From Dichomitus squalens LYAD-421 SS1 (lineage: Eukaryota > Basidiomycota > Agaricomycetes > Polyporales > Polyporaceae), in contig NW_006766906.1 of the NCBI RefSeq assembly GCF_000275845.1, positions 390,074-426,389 on the forward strand: a stretch of 36,316 nucleotides of DNA, written 5' to 3'. Of the stretch, positions 10,655 through 21,173 are shown piece by piece; within the stretch, counting starts at the first letter, position 1, and each line of letters starts with the position of its first letter. Both the position numbers and the translations under genes were made by a program. The notes beneath the pieces were generated by a model. It was not told the origin of the DNA. It searched no databases and worked only from the letters and a program-made list of their open reading frames with translations.

Positions 10655-11691
10655 TCACAAGGACCCAGCATCGTGAGCTTGGGCGTCCGTAGTCTCGGAG
10701 ACACTGTCTCCTAAACCGACGATCGACACATACTTCTGCATATTTTCCTCTGCTGTACCATCCCAACTCGTGCCCTCTATCACGCAGGCCTTCCACGACG
10801 GCATTGTATGCTGAAATGCGAGTATCTTCGCGATGAGATCATCGTCAACTGGGGCAAGGCGTCTCCATCCGGATGTCCCCGTACCAGCAGCTTCCAGAGA
10901 CGGAACCTGTGTCTCGACTGGCGATGATGGTGAGGGCAATGGCACGTCATGCTTATCGGGTTCAGGATCATGTCTAAATTTGCCGGTTGCGTCTACCACA
11001 CCATCTGACGTGATCCAATCTTGCCAGTTAATTTCATCAGGAACGTGGGGATCGGGTTGGAAGGGCCAGGCCGCGCGGACGCGCACTTCGTGGATGATGA
11101 ATGCGCTCGGAAATGGCACATGGCGATGTTGAATATCGAGGGCAATCGCTTTGCCATGGTGCTCCTGAGCTTCGTGTCTGTTTGAGTGGTTGATGAAGAT
11201 GAACTTGCGTGTCTGGCCCCTGTCAGTGCCCTACCCAAAGCTCTGTGCCCGCGTAGATTGTACTAACCTGAGGGTCAAAGCGTATAAAGGCATCAAGGGA
11301 ATCAAACATTTTATGGTGGTTTGGGCACATCAGGATTCCATTTCGGGGCTCGTGCTGGACACGATGTTTGGCCTGCTCAGGAAGCCAACGGCGGGCTTTA
11401 AGCTCTGCCCACTGCATGACGACACCCGCCCTCGTCAGCTAGATATTTGACGAGTGACTGATAACAAACCAGCTCTGGTTTTGACTGTGGGATGATGTGA
11501 CAATGCTCAAGATAGAGACCGTACCCGCAAACGACGCAGCGGTTTTTTCCAGAGAAGATGTCACGCTCATTTAGTCCGGTATCGAAAGCAGTGGAAGTGG
11601 AAAGCGTAGAGAATTCACGTTCTAGCCAGCCAAACCCAAGGGGAGCGTCGAAGGGTTGCAGAGGCAGCGGGAACGCAGACAAAGGTGGCAT
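10655..11691 (-). CDS. HNH-nuclease-domain protein, three exons
   Basis: Exons are 11691-11470, 11438-11268 and 11212-10655, joined at phase 0 by GT-AG introns of 31 and 55 nt, giving about 316 aa. Residues roughly 50-125 hold the HNH core: RCVVCG (two Cys), then LEHCHIIPQS with the histidine pair, then NGILMCPNHHKMFDSLDAF (Cys and HH), followed by FIFINHSN. This is the HNH_2-type arrangement found in many uncharacterised basidiomycete proteins. The C-terminal third is Pro/Ser-rich without known domains. The ATG at 11691 is the first in frame. The first intron is very short (31 nt) but necessary to keep the frame. Function would be metal-dependent DNA cleavage or a nuclease-derived role; the substrate is unknown. 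The 3' end could include a further exon I cannot define. Confidence 0.7.
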
Positions 11692-12168
11692 GGTGGTAGA
11701 AGTCAAGGCAGGTAAGTACGATGCGGGCTAGCGCTACGTCATTGTACGCGGTTAGCTGATTTGGCTTATGTAAGTCTTTGGGAGACCTCGACGGTCCACT
11801 GCTGGTCGTCGAGATATCGATACATATGGTGTCGTTGTCTCCTGCGGTAATGTGCGCTCTCAACCTGTTGGAATGCCTATCGTTCAGTGCACGCTCTTCT
11901 AATCGCTCGTACAGCCCGCTTTCTGGCTCGCCCTCCTAATACTAATCTTGAGATCGGCGTCCGACGGTCGACCTTCAGGCCAACCATACGTGTATTTACA
12001 AGACAAGAATCTCTCTCCCCCTCTCTCTCGCACCTAGCCGAGTCCGGTTCACAGGCTCGTAACAGAGGAAATCGAGACTGAGGACGTGGCAGCCAATGGA
12101 AGTGACCCCCCCACTCGGAAGGACACAGCGCACGCACTCAGCTTGCGGCCTCGTGCGCGCGTCGCCAA
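11692..12168. other. Intergenic, no gene seen
   Basis: Short overlapping open frames on both strands lack domain similarity. A pyrimidine-rich run (TCTCTCTCCCCCTCTCTCTCGC) occurs near 12010-12030. Confidence 0.4.
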
Positions 12169-12321
12169 TCATCCGCTTTCTCCGTCGACGATTTTAGATA
12201 AGTTTCCCTCTCTCTTGACATCGTGAATTTGAGTACGATTGAGCATCTCAAACTTCGGAGGACTGAGATGGCCGATGTATGCACGGTTATAGATTGGAGG
12301 CGATGGAGTTAATCAAGAAAC

Positions 12322-14541
12322 TTACCTGCATAAGTCGTCATGTACTATCCTTACAATCGGACTTGGGGGCGGGCTTGGCCTGAAATCTGGACCGGGCTGC
12401 CAGGTTTCCCATGGCTCACGGCGTTCGTCCTCGGACAGTTCGCGTGAACGGTCGATAACGACGTGCAGGAAGTAGTGCGACTGCCCTGCGTAGTGGAAGC
12501 CGAGCTCCACGGTGATCTTGCTCGTGCCAAGGAAGAAAGCGAGTTTCTCCGTGCTGGAAGTCCACTGCCACGGCGCCACAAAACTCTGCCACTCCGCGAA
12601 GCTGGGAACAGCCTCGATCTCCTCGACCGAGTGATCAACGGGCCACGACAAGCTTGCATAGGCCTTGATCCTCAACTCGTGGGTGATAGGGGCAAAAGTA
12701 TGCTGATACTCGATGGTGATCTTGTAGGACTCTCTTAAGCGTGAGAGCGTGAGGCAGTGAGTAGTCGCATGGCTCGGATCTGGGCTTTGCAGTTCCGCTG
12801 TGTACCCCTCGGTGCGTAGAGCATCGCAAGTCTTCTTCCGCAGAATTAGGTTGATCGTCTCGTTGAAGTCTTCGTTGAAACTGTGGGAAGGTCTGCCGGT
12901 AAGCGCCGGAAGGGATATGTATACTGTCTTCAGCAGGATGCTTCCGCGACAGCGCGCAATGATTGTCGGCGACAGGGGGACAAGACTGAAACCGCTAAGA
13001 AGCGAATAGTCCCGATGGTGTATGTCCAAGTTTTTGCAGTACAAGTACTCAACACCTGAGTCTGAGGGAGGGATGTAGCAGACACGTCCGAGAAGGGCAC
13101 CAGGAAGCTCACTGTGCTCACAGCCGAGTATCGCAAGATACCATTGGGGTTGGGGAATCTCCTCGGTATACCACACTGCAGTATCAGAGAAGCAGTGAGG
13201 AAGCGATATCACTGGTATCTGCATCTGTATGCCGTGGGGGGTGGGGATGTATTGTGCCGCTGGGAGCTGGGGAAGCTGGAGACGGCGGTAGACTTCGGCA
13301 TGAGGCACAGCTCTGACTCCACAAGCGTTCGATAGAAAGGAAAGATTGGGCGCAATCATGGATTCGAGCATGTCATCTACTGCATTCGCCTGAAGCGACA
13401 GGTGATGGACGAGATAACGGCTGTTTTCAGGGATCATCCAGACTCTGCCCCATGCAAAGATGCTCTGGTCCGGTACTCTCCGCATAATCTCCTCTTGCAG
13501 CCGGCGGAAAGAGCGTAGACCCTCGCCATACAGCGTGGTCATATTGATGTCAAAGATCCCGAGAAGCGAGTACGCGTGGTCCTCAACTCTCGTCGTCTCC
13601 CGCTGGGCAGCCCACGACAGTCGCTGGGCCACACTGAATTCGTCGAGCGACTTGAGGTGCAATAGCGCCTCATCCGCAATCCCAGTGATGTCCTCGATGA
13701 CATCAACGAGCATGTGCTTTGTTCCAATGAATACCCAGTCGGTGGAGAGGAACGTCACCCTACGCGGTGCGACGAGCTCCTGGAGTGTCCACCCGCGTTT
13801 GTACCATCGGCTCTTACGGAAGGCGGAGTTTTTTGCACGAGGATCCTCGTCAGAAGGAACATCGGCGAGATATGCATAGCACAGCGTGGAGCGACCGTAC
13901 CACTCGTACATCGAATTGATTGCCTCCGACAGCTCGGAGCTGCTCGACTTGTCGATGCAGCTCGAGTCGATCCAGAGGTAATCGTATCCAGCCTCGCGCG
14001 CTACCCTACATGCCTCTCGGACCTTCGATGAGAGGTCGGGGTCATGCCAGATGCAGCATCGGGTCATGCTCGACTGGCTGCCCCTGGCTGAAAGAGGTGG
14101 ATCTTGGATAGGATTCACGACGAGGCCAGGAGTTTGCGAAGAGATGTTAGGAGATGGAAGTTCTGGTAGATCCTGAGATGGGCTTGAAAGAAGGGAGGCA
14201 GGAAGAAGGAAAAGTAGGCGGACGAAGTGGAGGAGCTGATGCAGGGGGCGACTCAGCCGCGAGCCTCCGGAACTCGTCGCAGAACCATTCTCCACCGAGC
14301 CCTCCCCTTCCGCCAACCTAGTACTAGCCTTTCCGTCTGGGTGTGTGACGGGAGAGAGGGCATGGGTGGTGTCCACGGACGCATGGAATGGATGTTGGGT
14401 GAGCGAGCCATGCTCGGAGGCGTCTGACTGGGCTGCTGGAGGGGATGCAGGAGCGGGTTGAGGCCCAGACCCGCTCGCGGCGCCACGTCGTGAACACAGA
14501 GCTTTCAGATTAGGCGTGTTCAATTCTTGTCGCTCGCTCAT
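12322..14541 (-). CDS. Truncated HET protein ORF starting inside the inserted element
   Basis: A 739-codon open frame begins with an ATG that lies in the element's terminal repeat (14541) and runs in frame into the HET gene. The first 10 residues (MSERQELNTP) come from transposon DNA. The HET second motif falls at about residues 190-198 and the third (RGWTLQELVAP) at 249-259. The opening YAILSHTW motif is missing, being left on the far side of the insertion. The region between residues 20 and 160 is Pro/Ser-rich and variable. Whether it is expressed is unknown: it would need a promoter inside the element, or translation reinitiation. Confidence 0.6.
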   Translation of the reverse strand: MSERQELNTPNLKALCSRRGAASGSGPQPAPASPPAAQSDASEHGSLTQHPFHASVDTTHALSPVTHPDGKASTRLAEGEGSVENGSATSSGGSRLSRPLHQLLHFVRLLFLLPASLLSSPSQDLPELPSPNISSQTPGLVVNPIQDPPLSARGSQSSMTRCCIWHDPDLSSKVREACRVAREAGYDYLWIDSSCIDKSSSSELSEAINSMYEWYGRSTLCYAYLADVPSDEDPRAKNSAFRKSRWYKRGWTLQELVAPRRVTFLSTDWVFIGTKHMLVDVIEDITGIADEALLHLKSLDEFSVAQRLSWAAQRETTRVEDHAYSLLGIFDINMTTLYGEGLRSFRRLQEEIMRRVPDQSIFAWGRVWMIPENSRYLVHHLSLQANAVDDMLESMIAPNLSFLSNACGVRAVPHAEVYRRLQLPQLPAAQYIPTPHGIQMQIPVISLPHCFSDTAVWYTEEIPQPQWYLAILGCEHSELPGALLGRVCYIPPSDSGVEYLYCKNLDIHHRDYSLLSGFSLVPLSPTIIARCRGSILLKTVYISLPALTGRPSHSFNEDFNETINLILRKKTCDALRTEGYTAELQSPDPSHATTHCLTLSRLRESYKITIEYQHTFAPITHELRIKAYASLSWPVDHSVEEIEAVPSFAEWQSFVAPWQWTSSTEKLAFFLGTSKITVELGFHYAGQSHYFLHVVIDRSRELSEDERREPWETWQPGPDFRPSPPPSPIVRIVHDDLCR

Positions 14542-14609
14542 TTCCTCGCGCGCCTACCGGGCGTCTGCCTACCTGGATTCAAGGTCAGATCAAGCGCCTG
14601 TAGCACAGC
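14513..14609 (+). repeat. Left 97-bp terminal inverted repeat of MITE-like element
   Basis: Perfect inverted match to 14974-15070. Read outward it contains an ATG (minus strand, 14541) used by the downstream HET frame. Confidence 0.9.
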
Positions 14610-14973
14610 CGCACAGGCAGCGGGTGCAGCGAGATCGACGTTTTCGTCCTATGCTAGGTTTGTTATGCCCAGAAAATCTGTCCAGAAAGTGGATGGAGAC
14701 GTCGGAAGAACGTTATAGACTTGTTGACCGAGAATAATTGTACACAATGCGCCCAAATCGGAACCAGATTCGGCACGACACGGTTCACTGGCCACCTGGG
14801 GTTGCCACTGTAAGCCTGATGGCAATTGGACTCAAAACCTTGCGGGACGACTCCGCGTCTCGAGTCATGGAGCTCTCTATCTTTCAAATCGTTAAGCTTT
14901 CGCGTCGCTCCTCAGTCCCAGCTCGCGACCCTCATGCGGTCGTGTTACACCCGCTGCCTGCGCACCTCTGCTC

Positions 14974-15070
14974 GCTGTGCTACAGGCGCTTGATCTGACC
15001 TTGAATCCAGGTAGGCAGACGCCCGGTAGGCGCGCGAGGAAATGAGCGAGCGACAAGAATTGAACACGCC
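14974..15070 (-). repeat. Right 97-bp terminal inverted repeat of MITE-like element
   Basis: Reverse complement of 14513-14609 over 97 bp. Read outward on the plus strand it gives the same MSERQELNTP start at 15042. Confidence 0.9.
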
Positions 15071-15199
15071 TATTGTAGCGCGTCTGGATCTCCCTCAGCC
15101 CCGTAAACGTCTGTTCGCCTTCCTCATTCCACGTATGCGACAAGATGGCATATCTTGTCGTCTCGGGGGGTCGCTCGACGAACTCCCCGGTTTCCGTAT

Positions 15200-15430
15200 T
15201 CAAGAAGCGCATTCGGTCACCTTGTTAGTGTTAAAATACGGAAACCTATTGTCGTTAGCAATGTCCGAGCACTCCAAATGCTGACCACTGGGAGGGTATC
15301 GCTTCTGGATCTCCCTGAGTTCCGTATACGTCTGCTCGTGCTGACCCCAGGTATGCGATAAGATGGCATACTTCGTCTCCTTCGGATCTCGCTCAACGAA
15401 CGCCCCAGTGTTAGTATCAAGAAAGCGCAT
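15200..15430 (-). pseudogene. Second HET N-terminal fragment
   Basis: An ATG at 15430 opens a frame that repeats the first HET motif (MRFLDTNTGAFVERDPKETK, then YAILSHTWG, then ELREIQKRY). It is about 49 codons of recognisable HET sequence, after which the frame drifts and stops at 15200, overlapping the start of the next HET copy. No downstream HET motifs follow, so it is a 5' remnant of a tandem duplicate, perhaps removed by unequal recombination. A possible tiny intron (gtcagc to acaatag) lies in the drifted part. Reading it as an upstream alternative first exon for the neighbouring HET gene is less likely, because that gene has its own equivalent exon. Confidence 0.6.
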
Positions 15431-16181
15431 GGTACCTCTTCAGACACTGCGGTGAAATAGTGGTCAGTGAACTCCATATAGAATCTATGCGGTCAAACCA
15501 ACCGTTGGACAGAGGAAATGCTCGCTGGACTGTAGTACGACGGCGAGGAACTCGATGGGTCGGTAGCTAGCCAGGACCAGTGAGAGCGAAAACGGAGAGA
15601 TGTGAGGTAGCGCAGAGTCAATGGACTTCCAAGGCTGGTCTGAAGCCTGGCACTAGTGCGCGAAGGACCGATGAGGGTACGCAGAGCTTAGCTGGCCGGA
15701 AGCATTGCCTAAATATGCGGAGGCCTTGTGCTGATCAAACTTCTTGAACATGCCTCCAAATGAATTGAACCGATTATGATAAGCCATACAGCACCGCCCC
15801 CTGTCAATGCAGTATTAATGTCAAAGTCATCGGCGCTGAGCGTTGAGCACTGATATCTGAATCCTGCCCGAAGGATAGCGGGGCAGTCCGTGTGAAGAAC
15901 TTGACACAGCGCTTGGCTGCGCTGCCCTGCATGAAGCTCGTAGGCACAGCAGGAATGGGGCCAGCGCCGATTGCAGTCCAAGGCATGGAGCAAGAACCAA
16001 TGAGCCCTCTGAACAAGTGGCGATCCTACTCTGAGTCCAATGTGCACGGCGCCGATAGTCTGAATGCGCGTTCGACATTGTGAGACATCGATCTGTAGAT
16101 CGTTCGAGTAAAGAGGGAAGCGTCGTCAACACCTTGATATCGAGACTAGTGCTTGTACTCACAATACATACTACATAGGTC
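15431..16181. other. Intergenic, no gene seen
   Basis: Open frames here are short or antisense continuations of the neighbouring gene. I see no motif, tRNA or repeat that I can support. Confidence 0.4.
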
Positions 16182-19100
16182 CTACTCATCCTCTTCGTCG
16201 GACAAGACAAGGCGGGCTGTCCTTTTCTTCGCGACGCCACGTAGAGCCTCGAAAGAAGGCAGTTCGTCATCAGAAGGTGCTTGTGAAGCGTTTCGCAAGC
16301 CAGAGACCGGACTCCCAATTGAACGAGGAATCCCAGGAGACGAAGCGCCCGCAGCAGGAGAAGACCTCGACACCCTAGCCCGAGGTCGAGGACCGGGCTT
16401 AGGCTTGGATTTGGACGCGGCCTCGTCGTCCGCCGGTGGCGACGTATCCGGGGTAGGCTCCGACGTCGCCCTCTTCGGGCTACCGAACACATCCAGCTCG
16501 CTTTCCTCCGCGTCACTCTTGTCCTGTTCCTTCTCCGCCGCCTCGTCCTCCCCGGAAGCGCCCTCTTCGCCGTCGCCCGCGCCGTCCTCCGCTCCGTGTT
16601 TCCTCCGTTTCCGCTTGTCCTTGTCCCGCTTGTCCTTCCTCCTCCGCTTCCGCGTCCCATGCGAGCGCATCGTCGCCACATGCCCCGTGGACGCCGCGAG
16701 CGCGGCCGTCTTCTGCCTCAGCGCCCGCTCCTTCTCCAGGAACGCGTCCATGTCGCCCATCTCCACGTCGCTGTCGACGATGAACTCGGCGGACTTGTAC
16801 TGCTGCTTCTCCTTCTTGCGCTTCTCCTTGCGCTTGTTGTTTCGCAGCTCCGCGATCCCGTCCTCGTCGTCCTCTGCGTCGGACTCGGGCTGCTTGCGCC
16901 GGGTGCGGCGACGGCGCTTTTTCTTGAGGAGTTCGGCGGGCTTCTTGCCTTGGAGGTCAATTGGCGTCTCGAGGTACTGGTTGATGGTGTTCAGGCAGCG
17001 CTGCAACTCCTTGGGGAGGATGACGGAGGGGATGTACCACTCGAGCTCATCGGCATCTGCACGAGGAAGTCAATGATGAGTCTGTAAGAGGGGACGAGAC
17101 GCGATTCGATCGTACCTTCGTCCATGATTTTGAAGTTGCAGAGACGGAAGAGCAGCTTCAGATGGGGATTCTTGTTGGCCGCGTCCGCCTCTTCATCGCT
17201 GACGTACGGAATCACTACAAGAGGGCGCAGCGTTCAGATAGGCTCTCTTTCGTGGACCCGAGGAGACTCACGGTAATCGTTGATCTTAGCAAGAGCCTCG
17301 GCCGACGGCCCGCGGAGACCCAGCACCGCGTCCATCGCGTCCTCGTCCTCGCTGTCCATATTGCTCAGGTCGATCGTCTTCGACGACGACCCGTCCACGC
17401 TGTCGATGATGCGCTGCCGGTGCGCGATGCACAGCGTCAGGATCTACCACACGTCCGCCAGTCAGCCTTTTTCGCAACCCATGACGGCGAGGACGACGAG
17501 CAAAGACCGTCGCGCGCACCTGCTTCGTCCACTCGATGAGCACCATCTGGCCGTTCTCCGTGAGCGCGGCCATCGCGATGCCCATCTGCTCGCTCGGGGA
17601 GTACCCCTTCTTGACGTACAAGTCCTGCGGGAAGCGGGTGTCGAACGGCACGCCCTCCGGCCGCGGGCCGATCACGTCGAGCTCCTTGCTCGAGAACTGC
17701 TTCCAGTGCCCGCGGTTCTTCGGGAAGAACGCCTGGACCCCAAGTGCGTCAGCGCCATGTCATAGTAGGCAAACGAATGGGACGCCGTGCGGACGAGACA
17801 CAGACCTCCACGAGCAGGAACGAGTCCTCCTCGGCCGCCTTGAAGAATCTGCGCAGGATGAAGTTGATGAGCGCGACGAGGTCCTTGTACGGCTGCTCGC
17901 GCGGGAGGCTGCGCTCCTCGGCCATGATCTGCTTGAAGAGGTGCAAAGTCGAGACCATGAAGTAGAGCCCCTCTGCCTTCTGCCGCACGGCCTGGCGGTG
18001 CATGAGGTTCACGACGCGCTTCATCTGCTCGGGCTGCGTGAAGTCCTTGTACCGCGCGAGGTACGCGAGGAGCGTGCGCGTGATCTCGGGGTGCGCGAAC
18101 CGCTGGGAGGAGCAGGGAGGTCAGCTCTGTCCAGCAAGACGGGAGGCTGATCAGCCCAAAGCGCACCTGCTCGAACTGGTCGAACGTGAACATCGTCTCG
18201 TTGATCTCCTCCTCCTCCCCCTTCTCCTCCTCCGGCTCGTCCTCCACGTCAGGCACGCCCTCGCCCTCAGGGACACCGCCCTGCCCGCCCCTCCGCTTCT
18301 TCGGCCGTGCCCGCTTCCTCACATACACCTCGCCCGTCCCCTTGCGCCTGCTCCACCGCTCGAGCATGCGCAGAAGCGCGTACGCAAGGCCCACCGCGGC
18401 GTCGAGGTACGCGAGGCTCTGCGTGCCCTCCTTGTACGTCCGCACGCTCTCGAGCGCGATGTCGAGCACCTCCCCGTTGTACAGGATCTGCTGCTGGAGC
18501 AGCCGCGCAGCGTCCGCCACGTCCGCCTCATCCTCCGCCTCCGCGGCCTCCGCGTCGGACGGGTTGTGCTTGGGGGGAGGGGGCGGCTCGGACGCCATCG
18601 TGTCGAGCGCGAGGACAAACTGCGTGAGGCACTCGACCCCGGCCTGGAGCTCCGTCCAGAGCTTCGGCTGCAGGCATGCGATGGCGCGCGGTCAGCATAT
18701 ACCTATACGCGCGGGATGTACGCGTCGGCGCGAGTGTGCGCACCTTCTCCTCCTGCGCCTCGCGCATCCGGCGGAGGACCCAGACGATCCAGCCGCGCTC
18801 CGTGACCTCCGCAACGAGCCCGAACTTCCAGCGCGCGCCCTCGGGCTGGCACGCGCGCGTGCAGAGGAAAAACTCGAGGAACCACTTCGTGGCGAAGAGC
18901 AGGCGGAGGTTGTCCTTCTCCGTCACCTTCGCGCGCTCGGCCTTGATATCTTTGAGGAGCGAGGAGAGGAGGGCTGTGCCGGGCCGTCAGCACTCGTGCG
19001 TGCATACCGGTAGAGACAGAGAGATGGAGAAGGGAAAGAGAGAGAGAGGAGACGCACTGTTAAAGCAGCTCTCGACGAACGAGCACGCGAAGTTCCGCAG

Positions 19101-20312
19101 GACCATGCGCGCGTCGAGCGAGAGGTTGTCGTCCCTGCCCAGCTCGTCGACCTTCTTCCCCTTCGGGGCCTTGTGCTTCTTCGCGCGCGCCATGTCGAGC
19201 GCGGCCCCCGAGTCTGTCGTCAGCGAGGCCTGGCGGTGCAGGACGTACGACCGCGACGACGGGCCCGCCTGCGTGTCCGCGCCGGCGTCGGGCGGCGCGG
19301 AGGCGGTCTTCTTGGGGTTGACGGTGACGGAGATGGTGGTGCCAAAGCGGGAGTGGCGCGTGTTGGCTTTGCGGGCGAACTCGCGGCGGCGCTGGTCTTC
19401 GGCGGCGAGGAGGCCCGCGAGCGTCCTCGACGATTGCTGTCGACGAAGAGCTCAGGTGAGGAGATGAGCAACAAAGGAGACACGGGGACGCACCTTTGCC
19501 TGGTCGCCCGCAAGGTCCGCGGGCTTGACGCCGCGGAAGAGGAGGTAGAGGATCTCGAGCACGAGGGTGTTCCACTGGTTGAAGAGCGGGTCCTCGGCCG
19601 CGTTCGCGGCGATCGTCAAGAGGAGGTCGGTGAAGTGCGCGTCAGCGAGGCCCTTGACGAGGCGGGACTGAAGGGCGGCGAGCTCGGCGTGGTCCGCGCT
19701 CGCGTGCGTGTTCGCGGGGAGGTCCTTGATGAAGGCGAGGTTGCGGACGAGGTAGAGGACGACGTTGACGATCTGCACGTCCCGCTCTGTGCGCTCCTTC
19801 GCGTCGCGGGCGAGGCACGGGAGCGTGATGGCGAAGAGTGCCTGCAGCACGCCGGGGCGCAGCAGCGCTGCTTTGTAGTGGAGGTGGCTGAGGAGGAGTT
19901 GGGTGTAGTCCGCACCCTTGTCGTACGTCTCGTCGAGCTCCTTGAGCTCCTCGGCGAGGTCGATTGGCCAAGTCATCGCAGTGATGAGGTCTGCGCATGC
20001 GATGGCGCGTTTGTCTTCGACGTGGCCCTTGCCGGCGGTCTCGAGCAGGATGGGGATGAGGTCGTTGGGGAGGACACGGGTGGCCCAGAAGATGCGGGCG
20101 ACGGTGCGGTCGTCGTCAGTGTCGTCTTTACGCCAGTACTTCTTGAGGTCTTTGAGACAGCCGTAGCACTCGTCGCCGAGGCGGTATTGGCCGGCTTCAT
20201 ACCCGCCAAGGGCCTCGACGACGCTGCGGATGGGGGGCTCGAGGATGGCGCGGCGGTCGACATAGGGCTCGTCGCCAGAGTCGTCGTCGGAGAGTTCTAT
20301 GGGGTCGTTCAT
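16182..20312 (-). CDS. tof1: Timeless/Tof1/Swi1 replication fork protection protein, nine exons
   Basis: Exons are 20312-19494, 19436-19058, 18973-18744, 18667-18167, 18102-17806, 17732-17520, 17443-17272, 17214-17116 and 17056-16182. All introns are GT-AG (57-84 nt) and phases close, giving about 1194 aa, the usual size for this family. The N-terminus, after a short acidic leader, carries the Timeless N domain: ALGGYEAGQYRLGDECYGCL, then the block with DLITAMTWPID, then HLHYKAALLRPGVLQAL. Further in come HSRFGTTISV and the FVESCFN and LLFATKWFLEFF segments. The C-terminal 250 residues are a highly charged Lys/Arg then Glu/Asp tail ending in LSDEEDE. Tof1/Swi1 works with Csm3/Swi3 at replication forks to stabilise stalled forks and pass the checkpoint signal. 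It is the one clear housekeeping gene in the window and reads as intact. Confidence 0.92.
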
Positions 20313-21173
20313 GCTCGTCTAGGGCAGGTGAGATCGGTTGAGAGGAAGGACGCGGTCGAGGAGACGACTTGGACTGCTCGGCCAACTCGCACGTCCGTCA
20401 CGCAAGCCCAGCATCGCGTGCTGTCACACTGTTATGCGACGCGCCTGTTGTCTCGGCGTCTACTTGATGGAAGATGCCTCCTGCTCAGTGGTCCTCATCG
20501 ACATCCCTCCATAACATTACATCTTGCGCGGATCCCCTGCAATTTCTCCACCTATTTGAGCTTGGCAACCTTGACTACTTGATGCCAGAGGGGCCCATCG
20601 ACGGTCGCACAAATGATATATTGCGTTCATATCATGTATCAAGTATCCATGCCGTTCGGAGTAGGCTCATGCAACCTCCGCTACTCTTGCTCAGTCCTGG
20701 CGATAACGCCAGCCAGCCTACATGCACTCCCAATCGACGCGGAATATAGCTAGTGGGCACCCTCCTCCTTTGCAAGAATCTCTCCGAGTCGTGCAACGTG
20801 GGAATGAGTCAACGTAAGGAGTACTTGGGTTCTGATCAGTGCCCACCCGTGCCCATGTCAGAGCTATGATCCGGCACGTATGTAGGTGAGGGTGGGCGTC
20901 GATTTGTGCACGTGTGTGGGTGTTTTGGAACAGCAATCTACCAAGCCCCGCGGCTGTAGCTGCGAACCGACAATCTATGGCGATTCGTCCAGCTTGGGCC
21001 CGCGCTCACTATCCAGTGCCAGATTTGCCTCCAGTACCTTTTCATCCTCACTGATTCCGTCTTAGACTCGGCCTCTGCTGCGCGTCTGCCCCATCTCGGT
21101 ATGTCGTCTCTCATCAGACATGAAAATGAAGTCAAAGCTGACCGTCTCTCGCACACGCAGGGTGGTCTGCCCC
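20313..21173. other. Divergent spacer between tof1 and the plus-strand HET gene
   Basis: It holds the 5' regions of both genes. A short pyrimidine-rich stretch precedes the HET start. I see no further gene. Confidence 0.4.

Larger units (their letters stand above)
14513..15070. mobile_element. Non-autonomous TIR element (MITE-like), TA target duplication
   Basis: The element has perfect 97-bp inverted ends beginning GGCGTGTTCAATTC (14513-14609 and 14974-15070), and similarity continues with small gaps for about 15 bp more. TA dinucleotides flank it at 14511-14512 and 15071-15072. The central 360 bp encodes no transposase. The TA duplication suggests a Tc1/mariner-like mobilising enzyme, though other TA-targeting families are possible. 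The perfect ends imply a recent insertion. Confidence 0.85.
12169..15212 (-). pseudogene. HET-domain gene interrupted by a 558-bp TIR element
   Basis: The first part (15212-15073) starts at ATG and encodes the opening HET motif, with YAILSHTW near residue 21. The reading frame then meets the inserted element at 14513-15070. The rest resumes at 14510 and contains the other HET motifs, LWIDSSCIDK and RGWTLQELVAP, then the VEDHAYSLLGIFDINM and YGEGLRSFRRLQEEIMRR block that follows HET in basidiomycete proteins. One copy of the TA duplication plus both flanks keep the same frame, so the two parts were once one exon. The downstream part is open to a TAA at 12322. It overlaps a strong donor (gtaagt at 12325), so a last exon at 12262-12169 is possible, adding about 30 residues. 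HET proteins trigger allorecognition cell death in fungi; this copy is probably inactive or N-terminally altered. Confidence 0.75.

Noticed and set aside
15827..17087. Long open frames overlapping the charged 3' end of tof1 on both strands
   Set aside because: They arise from the repetitive Lys/Glu codons of the tof1 tail and have Ser/Leu- or Arg-rich composition with no motifs.
19173..20582. 469-codon plus-strand open frame opposite tof1
   Set aside because: It is antisense to well-supported tof1 exons in GC-rich DNA, has low-complexity Val/Glu/Arg composition, and crosses a tof1 intron. It is a shadow frame.
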